Shown: in pieces, positions 18,632 to 26,257 of the stretch
Layout of the letters: every line of letters starts with the position of its first letter
Numbering within the stretch: position 1 is the stretch's first letter
Assembly: GCF_001667075.1 (NCBI RefSeq)
Contig: NZ_LZIL01000050.1
Location: forward strand, 228,987 to 292,986
Direction of reading: 5' to 3'
DNA: 64,000 nt
DNA from: Mycobacterium sp. 852014-52450_SCH5900713
Lineage (GTDB): Bacteria > Actinomycetota > Actinomycetes > Mycobacteriales > Mycobacteriaceae
The notes under the pieces: model-generated
What the model saw: only the letters and a program-made list of their open reading frames with translations
Database searches by the model: none
Told to the model about the DNA's origin: nothing
Position numbers and translations under genes: made by a program

Positions 18632-18892
18632 TCAAAGGTTCATGCCGACGAAGTAGCAGCTGAGCAGGGCGACGGCCATCAGCAACACCCACGCGTCCGT
18701 GAGCCGGCACAGCAGCACCGGAGCGTTTCGCACCTCCATGAATTCACGAAAAATGATGCGCACCTTGACAAGTGCGATCACGATGACGCTCGACGTGACC
18801 ACCGCGCTGGATTTCAACGTCCCGGCATGGCCTGCCCAGCGGTCTAGCCAGAGGTAGCCGAGGGTGAGGGTCGCCAGGATCGTCCATACCAC
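18632..18892 (-). CDS. Cytochrome c oxidase subunit IV-like small membrane protein
   Basis: An 86-residue membrane protein with three predicted transmembrane helices (about 3-20, 29-48, 62-82), resembling the prokaryotic COX4/NorF-type small subunits that accompany CoxIII/NorE-like proteins. GTG 18892 is the only usual start codon before an in-frame stop about 30 bp upstream; the gene follows the CoxIII-like gene by 30 bp. The stop lies 2 nt from the convergent P450 stop. No heme-copper subunit I is nearby, so the complex it joins is unclear. Confidence 0.72.
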   Translation of the reverse strand: MVWTILATLTLGYLWLDRWAGHAGTLKSSAVVTSSVIVIALVKVRIIFREFMEVRNAPVLLCRLTDAWVLLMAVALLSCYFVGMNL

Positions 18893-18922
18893 CAGCAGTC
18901 GTTTGTTGAACTTGATCGGAGA

Positions 18923-19519
18923 TCACCTCACCACGTAGAGCAGCGCGAAGATGAGCACCCACAGGAAATCGACGGTGTGCCAATAGGTAGCGCAGGTTTC
19001 GACGAGCTGCTGGGTTTCCGGGGTTTCGTGGGGCTTTCGCGCCTTCGCGCGAAGTTGGTAGACGACGACGCCGAGGGCGACGAAGCCGATCAGCAGGTGC
19101 ACGAAGTGGATGCCGGTGAGGAAGAAGTAGTAAGTGAAGAAGTCGTTGCTGTCCAATCCATTGCCCATGTGCACCAAGCGAGCCCACTCGAACACCTTGA
19201 AGAAGAGGAAGACCACGGCAAACCCGGCGGTGATGAAGACGTCGCGCAGGGCCGCACTGTAGGCGCCCACCCGGGCGGACTGGACACACCGCGCCACCGA
19301 CCACGAGCTCAGCAGCAGGACCAGGGTGTTGAACACCCCGACCCGCAGGTCGAGCTGCGACTGCGCATGCAAGAACAGCTCGGGGTTGCGGGCGCGGTAG
19401 AACAGGTAGAAGCCGAAATAGCCCGTGAAAACCAGTGTCTCGAAGAGCACGAACGCCCACATGTCCGGCTGTCCCGGCACGAATCTCACCCGTTGCTTCT
19501 CGTCGGCTACATCGGCCAT
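18923..19519 (-). CDS. Cytochrome c oxidase subunit III / NorE-like membrane protein
   Basis: A 198-residue protein of the CoxIII superfamily, closest in form to NorE-type accessory proteins. There are five probable membrane helices, beginning MWAFVLFETLVFTGYFGFYLFYRAR and including GIHFVHLLIGFVALGVVVYQL and CATYWHTVDFLWVLIFALLYVV; the HxxH-like GIHFVH and YWHTVDFLW motifs are typical. ATG 19519 overlaps the upstream stop (TGATG). No subunit I or II gene is present in the window, so this is not a normal oxidase operon. It may support a membrane redox enzyme formed with its two upstream paralogous neighbours. Confidence 0.85.
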   Translation of the reverse strand: MADVADEKQRVRFVPGQPDMWAFVLFETLVFTGYFGFYLFYRARNPELFLHAQSQLDLRVGVFNTLVLLLSSWSVARCVQSARVGAYSAALRDVFITAGFAVVFLFFKVFEWARLVHMGNGLDSNDFFTYYFFLTGIHFVHLLIGFVALGVVVYQLRAKARKPHETPETQQLVETCATYWHTVDFLWVLIFALLYVVR

Positions 19520-20325
19520 CACGCGGCCACCGTCTCCCGCTTGAGCTCTGGCAGGCGCCCGGTGCCGAGGTCCTCGCGCTGGATCATCCGGAACAGCATG
19601 ACGATGAAAATGACTTGATAGACCCCGAACACGACCATGTCGAGCCACCAGGCGATCTGACCGTTCCATGCCAGCACTCCGCGCTGGAAGATCCAGCACG
19701 GCGCCACCACGACCTCGGTGAGGGCGTTGCACAGGTTGAGATATCCGAACCACTTTGGGAAGACCCGATTCCGGTCGAGCAGGATCGCGACCATCCAGAT
19801 CAGCGATCCGATCAGGAAGACCCCCATCGTTCCGTCGAAAGACAGGAAGGCGAAGTCGTAGAGCCAGCCGACCGCTTCGGGGTCGCGTTCGGGGCGAAGC
19901 GTCCCGACGATCAGCGCGATGTTGAGCAGCAACATGCCGGGAATAGCACTGAGCGAGTAGATGATCAAATACGAATACGCGAACGCCGGACTGACCGACA
20001 TCCGCCGCATCGAATAGGCGATGAGCGCGTTGTTGATCGCGATCATGCCGCTAATGGCGAAGATAACGCCGAAACCGACGGGTATCCCGAGGTGGCGTTC
20101 GTGGAACCAATGGACTTGCGTCGCCAGGTCCCAGGTGGGCTGCGGCGGCGGCTGGACTTGCGCCACGATGAAAAACACCGGGAAGAAGAGGCTGTAAAAG
20201 ACGACGAGTATTCCCCACGCCACCCACAGCTCGCGCTTGGGGCCGCGCAGCAGGTGCCAGCCGATTCGGCGAAGCAGCGGACCTGGAGGTGGCGTGGAGG
20301 CCGAGGGCGCAATCACCGCGCTCAT
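19519..20325 (-). CDS. Polytopic membrane protein, paralogue A (unknown function)
   Basis: A 268-residue integral membrane protein with about seven helices. It starts at ATG 20325, overlapping the stop of paralogue B (ATGA). It shares with that gene the block LRPERDPE...LYDFAFLSFD (in B: FRPERNPE...LNDFAWITF), the placement of membrane segments, and a Trp-rich C-terminal helix, so the two arose by duplication and may form a heterodimer. An N-terminal basic stretch (RRIGWHLLRGPKRELW) should face the cytoplasm. I do not recognise the family. Context with CoxIII- and COX4-like subunits suggests part of an unusual membrane complex. Confidence 0.75.
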   Translation of the reverse strand: MSAVIAPSASTPPPGPLLRRIGWHLLRGPKRELWVAWGILVVFYSLFFPVFFIVAQVQPPPQPTWDLATQVHWFHERHLGIPVGFGVIFAISGMIAINNALIAYSMRRMSVSPAFAYSYLIIYSLSAIPGMLLLNIALIVGTLRPERDPEAVGWLYDFAFLSFDGTMGVFLIGSLIWMVAILLDRNRVFPKWFGYLNLCNALTEVVVAPCWIFQRGVLAWNGQIAWWLDMVVFGVYQVIFIVMLFRMIQREDLGTGRLPELKRETVAA

Positions 20326-21107
20326 GCACTCACCAATTCTTGCCCGGGACCGGTGTTTTCGGCACGCTCGCGATAGATCGCCCGGCCTAACACCACGCCC
20401 ATCACCACGATCCAGACGCCAATCGCAACGTTCTTCACCCAGAACGACAAGAAGCCGTCCCAGGCCAACGGGCCCGTCAGGGTCGCGCCGACGAACGCCG
20501 CGGGCACCAGCGCGCCGGCCACCAGCAGGTTGAAGTGGGCCACCCACCGGCTGAAGACCGGGCACGGCCGCTCGTCGAAATAGATTGCCAGGGCGAGGAT
20601 CACGCTTTGCCCGATCAGAAACGGGACCAGGATCGTGAATGTGATCCAGGCAAAATCGTTGAGCAACTGGGTCAGCTCGGGGTTGCGTTCAGGACGAAAG
20701 GCGGCCAGTAGCCAGCACACGTTCGCAACGAGGAACAGCGTCGGACCGCCTGCAACGCAACCCAGCATCGCATAGGAAAAGATCGGCGTCCGATGAGCCA
20801 TCCTGCGGATCTGCAAGACGATCAACGCCAAGATCGGCACCAGGCACACCCCGAACCAGTTGAACAGGATCATGCTGTACCGGATCTCCGGGAGGTGGGC
20901 CGGATCGCGATAGAACGCGGCCACCTGTTCGGCCGGCATCGTCGGTGACATCGGCGGATTGAAGCCGGGAAACAGCAAGAATGCGGCGATCCAGAGGACA
21001 AGCGCCGCCGGCAACGTCCAGAGCAGGACCAGCTCGCCGTTGGTCCGCCGCAGCGCGGTTCGCGTCAACCCCGGACACCGTGCGTCGCCAGCCCCGACGT
21101 CGGCCAT
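20322..21107 (-). CDS. Polytopic membrane protein, paralogue B (unknown function)
   Basis: A 261-residue membrane protein, first gene of the four-gene minus-strand operon. About seven helices are visible (for example LVLLWTLPAALVLWIAAFLL, GVCLVPILALIVLQI, FTILVPFLIGQSVILALAIY, NVAIGVWIVVMGVVLG). After helix 1 there is an extracytoplasmic loop PGFNPPMSPTMPAEQVAAFYRDP. It is homologous to paralogue A through the FRPERNPE/DFAW block. Expression is probably controlled by the divergent TetR gene via the perfect palindrome at 21153-21178, 46 bp upstream of ATG 21107. The function is unknown; substrate handling in the membrane is a guess. Confidence 0.75.
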   Translation of the reverse strand: MADVGAGDARCPGLTRTALRRTNGELVLLWTLPAALVLWIAAFLLFPGFNPPMSPTMPAEQVAAFYRDPAHLPEIRYSMILFNWFGVCLVPILALIVLQIRRMAHRTPIFSYAMLGCVAGGPTLFLVANVCWLLAAFRPERNPELTQLLNDFAWITFTILVPFLIGQSVILALAIYFDERPCPVFSRWVAHFNLLVAGALVPAAFVGATLTGPLAWDGFLSFWVKNVAIGVWIVVMGVVLGRAIYRERAENTGPGQELVSA

Positions 21108-21152
21108 CGGCCCCTCCCCTACGAGATCGCCTTACCTCACACGAATAATCAG

Positions 21153-21178
21153 CGAAGCTAGCCGATCGGCTAGCTTCG
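21153..21178. promoter_or_regulatory. Perfect 26-bp palindromic TetR operator
   Basis: A perfect 26-bp palindrome with half-site CGAAGCTAGCCGA and its exact reverse complement, no spacer. It lies between the membrane operon (start 21107) and the TetR gene (start 21206), only 27 bp before the latter. Length, symmetry and position are those of a TetR-dimer operator controlling both directions. Confidence 0.85.
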
Positions 21179-21205
21179 GTCAAGAAGGTCGTCTAGTCTC
21201 GGTTC

Positions 21206-21808
21206 GTGGAAACAGCGCGGCAACCGGTCTCCGATGAGCAATTCTGGCTGATCGAGCGCAGCCCGGCCCGGACGCGGGTACTCGACGCCGCGTTGGACCT
21301 GTTCGCCACACACGGTGTCAGCGGTACGTCGCTGCAGATGATCGCGGATGCCGTCGGTGTCACGAAAGCTGCTGTCTACCATCAATTCCGGACCAAAGAG
21401 CAGATCGTCATCGCGGTGACCGAGCGGGAACTCGGCCGGCTCGAGCCGGCTCTCGAGGAGGCCGAAGCGTACGACGACGGCCCGCAAGCACGAGATGCCT
21501 TGCTGGTGCGCGTGATTGAGATGGCCGTTCGCGACCGCCGGTTGGTGCGCACGCTGCAATTCGATCCCGTAGTCGTCCGATTGCTGGCCGAGCACAAACC
21601 CTTTCAAGCCTTCATGGACCGTCTGTACCGGGTGCTGCTGAGCGATGCGGGTCTGGACGGGCGGATCGAGGCGGCCATGTTCTCCGGCGCGCTCAGCACC
21701 GCTGTCATGCATCCGCTGGTTGTCGACATCGACGACGAGACGTTGCTCGCCAGGGTCACCGATTTGAGCCGGCGCCTGCTCGGTCTGCCCCGGGACGGGC
21801 TCGGCTGA
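21206..21808 (+). CDS. TetR/AcrR family transcriptional regulator
   Basis: A 200-residue TetR protein from GTG 21206. The HTH is HGVSGTSLQMIADAVGVTKAAVYHQFRTKEQIV (about 34-66). The C-terminal domain (FQAFMDRLYRVLLSDAGLDGRIEAAMFSGALSTAVMHPL) is typical of ligand-binding TetR regulators. It faces the four-gene membrane operon across a perfect 26-bp palindrome and so is almost certainly an autoregulated local repressor of that operon. The effector is unknown, presumably the compound or stress served by the membrane complex. Confidence 0.9.
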   Translation: METARQPVSDEQFWLIERSPARTRVLDAALDLFATHGVSGTSLQMIADAVGVTKAAVYHQFRTKEQIVIAVTERELGRLEPALEEAEAYDDGPQARDALLVRVIEMAVRDRRLVRTLQFDPVVVRLLAEHKPFQAFMDRLYRVLLSDAGLDGRIEAAMFSGALSTAVMHPLVVDIDDETLLARVTDLSRRLLGLPRDGLG

Positions 21809-21823
21809 CCGGAGACGCAGCGG

Positions 21824-22225
21824 CTACGTGTCGGCGCGAACCCAGGTCATTATGCCGTCGTGGGCAAAGCAAACGAGGAACAGGCCGTCGGGCGCCTGCG
21901 CCACGTAGTTCTGATAATTCTGGCAGTTGGCGCCTTCTTCTTTGACTCCCGCCATTGGCGGCGACCGGAACCACCGCGGCTGGTACCTCCTCGGCGAGCC
22001 ACAGAACATCAGCCGTCCGGGCTCCGAGGCGAACGAGACGTATCCATCGGCGACGCCGAAGGCGTAGTAGGTGGTGTTGTCACACGGGGCACCCAAGACC
22101 TGGTGCGGCATGATGCCCGGGGTGCACGCGGGGTAGTCGCAGACGGTCGGCCCCGCCGAGGACGGCGGCGCGGTCAGCACACCGGCGCCGAGCAACGCGC
22201 CAGCCATCGCCACGACGAATCGCAC
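21824..22225 (-). CDS. Secreted protein of unknown function
   Basis: A 133-residue exported protein starting at GTG 22225 (VRFVVAMAGALLGAGVLTAP), with signal peptide cleavage expected after SSAGP-type sequence near residue 23. The mature part holds several cysteines (VCDYPACTPG, APCDNTTYY, LMFCGSP, GANCQNYQ, LVCFAHD), suggesting two or three disulfides and a small stable extracellular domain. It lies 15 bp from the convergent TetR stop. I do not recognise a family. Upstream is a TTCTCC-N5-GGAGAA inverted repeat at 22256-22272. Confidence 0.7.
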   Translation of the reverse strand: MRFVVAMAGALLGAGVLTAPPSSAGPTVCDYPACTPGIMPHQVLGAPCDNTTYYAFGVADGYVSFASEPGRLMFCGSPRRYQPRWFRSPPMAGVKEEGANCQNYQNYVAQAPDGLFLVCFAHDGIMTWVRADT

Positions 22226-22255
22226 GCAATTACTGTGCCACACCCGAAAAGAAAA

Positions 22256-22272
22256 TTCTCCTAGTTGGAGAA
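22256..22272. promoter_or_regulatory. TTCTCC-N5-GGAGAA inverted repeat
   Basis: A perfect 6-bp-arm inverted repeat located 31 bp upstream of the minus-strand secreted-protein gene. It contains an ATTCTC core like the recurring operator but with different arm spacing, so it may be a separate or degenerate site. Confidence 0.35.
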
Positions 22273-22311
22273 GATCAGGCGTACCGGACGGCCGCCCGCG
22301 CGGGGCCAACC

Positions 22312-22379
22312 CCACCTGCTCCGCTTCGCGAGGTGGTGGGTAGGCATTTGCGCACGTGAGGGCCACCATTGCGGCCCTC
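22312..22379. promoter_or_regulatory. Two stem-loops upstream of Mam pair 1
   Basis: Two inverted repeats lie between the secreted protein gene (22225) and the Mam gene (22425): CCACCT (22312) with AGGTGG (ending 22336), and GAGGGCC (22358) with GGCCCTC (ending 22379, 8-nt loop). They could form a structured 5' leader for the mam genes or terminate upstream transcription; no T-run follows either. Confidence 0.35.
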
Positions 22380-22424
22380 CGATGGCGCCGTTGAGGGCGG
22401 GCGGTGGTGATAAGCTCATTCTCC

Positions 22425-23180
22425 GTGCACGATCCGGATGGACCTGATCCCGACGATGGGGTCGCCGCCGGCGCCGAAGCGCCCGTCCCGGATGTGGACG
22501 AAGCAGACGAGGTCGCCAAGGCCGAAGCGCGCGCCGCGGCGGCTCGGGCGCGCCTCGCGAGGCTGCGCGGGGAAGCCGAAGCAAGAGACGCCGACGACGG
22601 CGCGGCTTTCCACGATGGCGAGCAGCGGCCCGCCAAATCGGCCCGGGCGCGACCGCGGATTCCGCGGCGGCCGGGGAGACCGCGGTGGCTCCGACGCCCA
22701 AGGCGGAGAACGATTGCCGCCGTCGTCGGCATCCTGCTCGCCTCCGCTTCCCTCGCCGCGAGCGGTTACATGGTGTGGCGGCACCGCGCCACCGTGCACC
22801 AACAACAGCTCGCGGCGGAGTTCACTGCGGCGGCGCGGCAACGGGTTACGACGCTGATGTCGATTGACGCCAACCACGCCCGGGACGATTACCAACGCAT
22901 CATCGACGACTCCACAGGCGACTTCAAGGCCCAGATGTCGGCGATGTCAGCCTTGATGGCCAAGCAGACGGAGGAATCCAAAGTCAGCAGCAAGGCCACC
23001 GTCGAAGCCGTTGCGGTGGAGTCGATGAGCGACAATTCGGCGGTCCTGCTTGTCGCAGCGAGGTCCGATGTCATCAACGCCGACAACAGCCATCGTCCAC
23101 CTGTCGTGTGGCGGATCAGCGTCGACCTCACGCGGGATGGCGGTCAGCTCAAAATGTCGAAAGTCGACTTCTTGCGATGA
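22425..23180 (+). CDS. Mce-associated membrane protein (Mam), first of pair 1
   Basis: A 251-residue Mce-associated membrane protein. The N-terminal half is charged and Ala/Arg/Glu-rich (AKAEARAAAARARLARLRGE), followed by one transmembrane helix (AAVVGILLASASLAASGYMVW, about 105-125) and an extracytoplasmic domain with the family's AARQRVTTLMSIDANHARDDYQRIIDDSTGDFK signature. GTG 22425 is preferred; a GTG at 22404 is possible. Mam proteins are thought to stabilise Mce transport complexes. This gene overlaps the next (ATGA). The pair is convergent with, not downstream of, the mce operon. A second pair is at 40406-41853. Confidence 0.85.
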   Translation: MHDPDGPDPDDGVAAGAEAPVPDVDEADEVAKAEARAAAARARLARLRGEAEARDADDGAAFHDGEQRPAKSARARPRIPRRPGRPRWLRRPRRRTIAAVVGILLASASLAASGYMVWRHRATVHQQQLAAEFTAAARQRVTTLMSIDANHARDDYQRIIDDSTGDFKAQMSAMSALMAKQTEESKVSSKATVEAVAVESMSDNSAVLLVAARSDVINADNSHRPPVVWRISVDLTRDGGQLKMSKVDFLR

Positions 23181-23791
23181 CTATCGAGAATGGTTCCTCG
23201 CTGGACGGCGTGCAAGCCACGCCGTCCGACGAGACGGGATCGCCACCCGCTATTCAACGGGCCCGCACCGACCGTCCGGCCGCGGTCAAGCGCTGGACCG
23301 GCCGCTGTGCGAGCAGGTGGCGTTCGATAGTCGCAACTGTGTTGGTCGTTGCCGCGATGGGGCTGGCCGTCGGTCTCTACTTCTTCGTGTACCGACCCGA
23401 TCAGCAGGTCTCCGAAGCGGCGGCACACCGGGCAATCCAAACGGCGTCAGAGGGTTCCGTGGCGGTGCTGTCGTACTCTCCCGACCACCTGGACCACGAT
23501 TTCTCCAAGGCGAAGTCATATCTCACCGGTAATTTCCTCGCCTACTACACCAAATTCACCGAACAGATCGCGGTGCTGGCCCAGCAGAAGCACGTCACGG
23601 AGACGGCACGCGTGATTCGGGCCGCCGTTTCGGAATTGCACGCGGATTCGGCCGTCGTGCTGGTGTTCATCGACCAGACCGCGACGAGCAAGGAGAAGCC
23701 GGAACCGCAGACCACTGCGAACACCGCCCGGGTGACGTTGACGAAGGTCAAGGGTTCCTGGCTGATCTCAAAGATGGATCCGCTGTCGTGA
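23177..23791 (+). CDS. Mce-associated membrane protein (Mam), second of pair 1
   Basis: A 204-residue Mam protein with a cytoplasmic N-terminus of about 48 residues, one membrane helix (IVATVLVVAAMGLAVGLYFFVY) and an extracytoplasmic domain containing SEGSVAVLSYSPDHLDHDFSKAKSYLTGNFLAYYTKFT, a block seen almost unchanged in the gene at 41281-41853 ([16 protein letters not shown]). It follows its partner with a 4-nt overlap. The likely role is as an accessory subunit of the Mce importer encoded from 34012 to 24512. Confidence 0.87.
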   Translation: MTIENGSSLDGVQATPSDETGSPPAIQRARTDRPAAVKRWTGRCASRWRSIVATVLVVAAMGLAVGLYFFVYRPDQQVSEAAAHRAIQTASEGSVAVLSYSPDHLDHDFSKAKSYLTGNFLAYYTKFTEQIAVLAQQKHVTETARVIRAAVSELHADSAVVLVFIDQTATSKEKPEPQTTANTARVTLTKVKGSWLISKMDPLS

Positions 23792-23925
23792 TCGCTTTCC
23801 ATTGTTGGTCCGATCGCCATTTTGCCGGAGCCGAAGCGGTGTTAATCTCATTGCACGAAAAGCCGCAGCAATGTTGATACCCCATTAATAATGGCGGTTA
23901 GTTGAAGCGGATCGAGGAGCACCTG

Positions 23926-24447
23926 ATGCGTTCAGTTCGAACACTCACCACCGCAACGCTGGTCGCTGCCACCGTGTTCGGCGGTGTCAGCACGGCATCC
24001 ATGGCCCGGGCAACGACCAAGGAAGAAGTGGCCGTCAACGGGACGTTCCGCGCCACATCCATCGGCGACTGGGCCCAGAGAAACGACCAATACTTCGGCG
24101 AGCCGACGGTCGTGCAAACGTGGACGATCAGCTCGACGTGCGACACGTTTCAGGAATGCCACGGCACCTTGACCAGCGACCAGGGATGGAGCGCGCCCCT
24201 GTATATGAATGACGGGGAGATGTGGAAGGTCAAACGCGAAGTGCCCAACTGGGAGCGGTGCGAGGACGGCACCGCATTTCCCGGACAGCAGACCTTCTAT
24301 TTCTATCCGGTGAACCAATACGGCGGATACCAACTCGGGTCGTCCACCTACGCGGGGAAGGACAAGACGGTCGGGCCGTCTGGTGCCTGCGGGCAGAATC
24401 AGTGGCTCGACGTCACGATGCCGTTACGCCTCGACAAAATCGGCTGA
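23926..24447 (+). CDS. Secreted protein of unknown function
   Basis: A 173-residue exported protein. ATG 23926 follows gaggagc and begins a clear signal peptide (MRSVRTLTTATLVAATVFGG ... MARA). The mature domain, NGTFRATSIGDWAQRNDQYF, VVQTWTISSTCDTFQECHGTLTS and PNWERCEDGTAFPGQQTFYFYPV, has four or more cysteines and looks beta-rich; it resembles a class of small exported mycobacterial proteins without known function. It lies between Mam pair 1 and the mceF end (convergent, 64 bp), so a role at the cell surface linked to uptake is possible. Confidence 0.78.
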   Translation: MRSVRTLTTATLVAATVFGGVSTASMARATTKEEVAVNGTFRATSIGDWAQRNDQYFGEPTVVQTWTISSTCDTFQECHGTLTSDQGWSAPLYMNDGEMWKVKREVPNWERCEDGTAFPGQQTFYFYPVNQYGGYQLGSSTYAGKDKTVGPSGACGQNQWLDVTMPLRLDKIG

Positions 24448-24511
24448 CCGGGCTTTTCCACTCACTTACCTCGCCCCATCCTCGGGCGCCGCGCGTCGCC
24501 AGGCAGCGGCC

Positions 24512-26257
24512 TCAGGTGGGAAGCATGTCCTGCCACGTCTTGGGCGCTTTCGGCGCAACGAGATCCGACTGCTGGTAGAGCTTCCCGTCCGGACCCACAT
24601 AACGACCCGTGCGCGGGTCATACCGGGCGACCGTGACGGCCGGCACCTGCTTACCCGGTCCACCACCGAATGAGCTCGGCGCGGCCTGCGGCCCTTCGCC
24701 GCCGGCGGTGTCGGCTGGTGCCGCGTCGGGGGCAGCGGGCGGTGCGGGCGCGGGTGGCGGCGGGGGAAGTTCCCCGGCTGCGGGGACGTCGAGCGGCGCG
24801 AAGGGCGGAAGGTCGGCCGACATTCTCGACATGGGCGCCAGCGGAGGTGGTCCCGACGACGGCACGGGCGGTACGGCCGCTCCAACCGTGCCCGGTGGTG
24901 GATTTTCTCCGCGCGGCCCCGCCGGTGTGCCGCGCGGCACCGCCCCCGGCGGCAGCGGCGTTCCCTCCACCGGGCCAAAGATCCTGTCGTTCACGGTAAC
25001 CCGGTCGTCGGGCGGAACGCCCTGGGCGAGCAGGTTGGGGTCAAGCGGGTAGGGGCCGAGAACGTGCTGCTTCATCGACAGCGGCATGAAAGGCTTGTCG
25101 CTGTTGCAGATTTCGACGGTGGGCGCGCGCTTGCCGGGGTGTCCCATGCAGGGATAGTTGCGGGCACCGCGCACCCCGATCGGTGAATCCTGCGGGAGTT
25201 TGCAGTACAACCCGTCCGGTGTGTCGATGTCAGTGAGGTCGTCCGGGGATCGCCAGGTGTTCGGAGGCATGAAGCCGACCGTGCAGATCGGCGGGTCGTC
25301 GATCGTGAGCGCGAAGTCGCCCTGGGCCGTTCCCTCCGGATGGTTTGGCGCCGCCGCGGCCTGCTCGATGGCGACGGCCGACGGCAGCAACACCAGCAGC
25401 TGCTCCAGCGAGGGGTGATAGGTGACGCCGATCTGCCCGATGGTGGTCAGGTTGGCGAGCAGCACCGGCAGCGTTGGCTTGACTTGCTCGAGCAGCCGGG
25501 AAGCTTCATTGGCGGCCTCAGGACCGTTTTGCAGGATGGTCCGGAAGTGGGAATCGTTGTCGACCAACACATCCGAGATGCCGGCCAAGCTACGCGCCCA
25601 CGTCCTGATCGAATCGGTGGTCTGCGCCTGAGTGTCCAGTAGCGGCCCGGTGTCTTCGGTCAGGGCTCGGGTGCGGTCGACGACGCCGTTGGCATCGCGG
25701 GACAACGTCTGCGAGGAATCGATCAGGGATCCCAGGTCGTACCCGGTGCCGTTGAAGCCCTGGAAGGCCTCGTCGAGCAGCTGGCCGAGTTTGGTCTTCG
25801 GGATGCTTTGGACCAGGGCGTTGAGCTGGTCGAGCATCGGCCCGACCGGCTGTGGAATCCTGCTGTCGCGCGCGGAGATTACCGAACCGTCGTGCAAGTA
25901 TGGCGGCGAATCGGTCTTGGGCCGCAGGTCAACGTACTGTTCACCCACCGCGGAGACGCTGAGCACCTCCGCCGTCAGGTCCGCGGGGACCTTCGGTGAA
26001 GTGCTAAGCGACAGCGTCGCTTTCGCGCCGGTCGGCGTCAGGCCCACCGACGTGACCTTGCCGAGCTGAACACCACGGTAGGTCACGTTGGAAAACCGGT
26101 ACAGGCCGCCGGTTGCCGGCAGCTCCAGTGTCACCGTCATCCGACCGATGCCCAGCAGGGTCGGCGCTTGGATGTAGAAGAGCACCATCGCGATCACGCC
26201 GATGGTGCCGGCGATCGCGAAGACCGCCAGCTGGATCCGGACGAAGCGGGTCAGCAT
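24512..26257 (-). CDS. mceF: MceF-type protein of the Mce transporter
   Basis: The 581-residue last Mce subunit. It has an N-terminal membrane helix (IQLAVFAIAGTIGVIAMVLFYI), the MCE/MlaD domain (VTLELPATGGLYRFSNVTYRGVQLGKVTSVGLTP), a long helical region, and a Pro/Ala-rich tail of about 150 residues ending in a compact motif TGRYVGPDGKLYQQSDLV. MCE subunits form a hexameric periplasmic tunnel through which lipids pass to YrbE. ATG 26257 abuts the mceE stop (TAG-ATG). The tail is longer than in many MceF proteins and may contact peptidoglycan or outer lipids. Confidence 0.93.
   Translation of the reverse strand: MLTRFVRIQLAVFAIAGTIGVIAMVLFYIQAPTLLGIGRMTVTLELPATGGLYRFSNVTYRGVQLGKVTSVGLTPTGAKATLSLSTSPKVPADLTAEVLSVSAVGEQYVDLRPKTDSPPYLHDGSVISARDSRIPQPVGPMLDQLNALVQSIPKTKLGQLLDEAFQGFNGTGYDLGSLIDSSQTLSRDANGVVDRTRALTEDTGPLLDTQAQTTDSIRTWARSLAGISDVLVDNDSHFRTILQNGPEAANEASRLLEQVKPTLPVLLANLTTIGQIGVTYHPSLEQLLVLLPSAVAIEQAAAAPNHPEGTAQGDFALTIDDPPICTVGFMPPNTWRSPDDLTDIDTPDGLYCKLPQDSPIGVRGARNYPCMGHPGKRAPTVEICNSDKPFMPLSMKQHVLGPYPLDPNLLAQGVPPDDRVTVNDRIFGPVEGTPLPPGAVPRGTPAGPRGENPPPGTVGAAVPPVPSSGPPPLAPMSRMSADLPPFAPLDVPAAGELPPPPPAPAPPAAPDAAPADTAGGEGPQAAPSSFGGGPGKQVPAVTVARYDPRTGRYVGPDGKLYQQSDLVAPKAPKTWQDMLPT

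Noticed and set aside
18632..19519. Annotating a functional cytochrome c oxidase
   Set aside because: Only CoxIII- and COX4-like subunits are present; catalytic subunits I and II are missing from the window.
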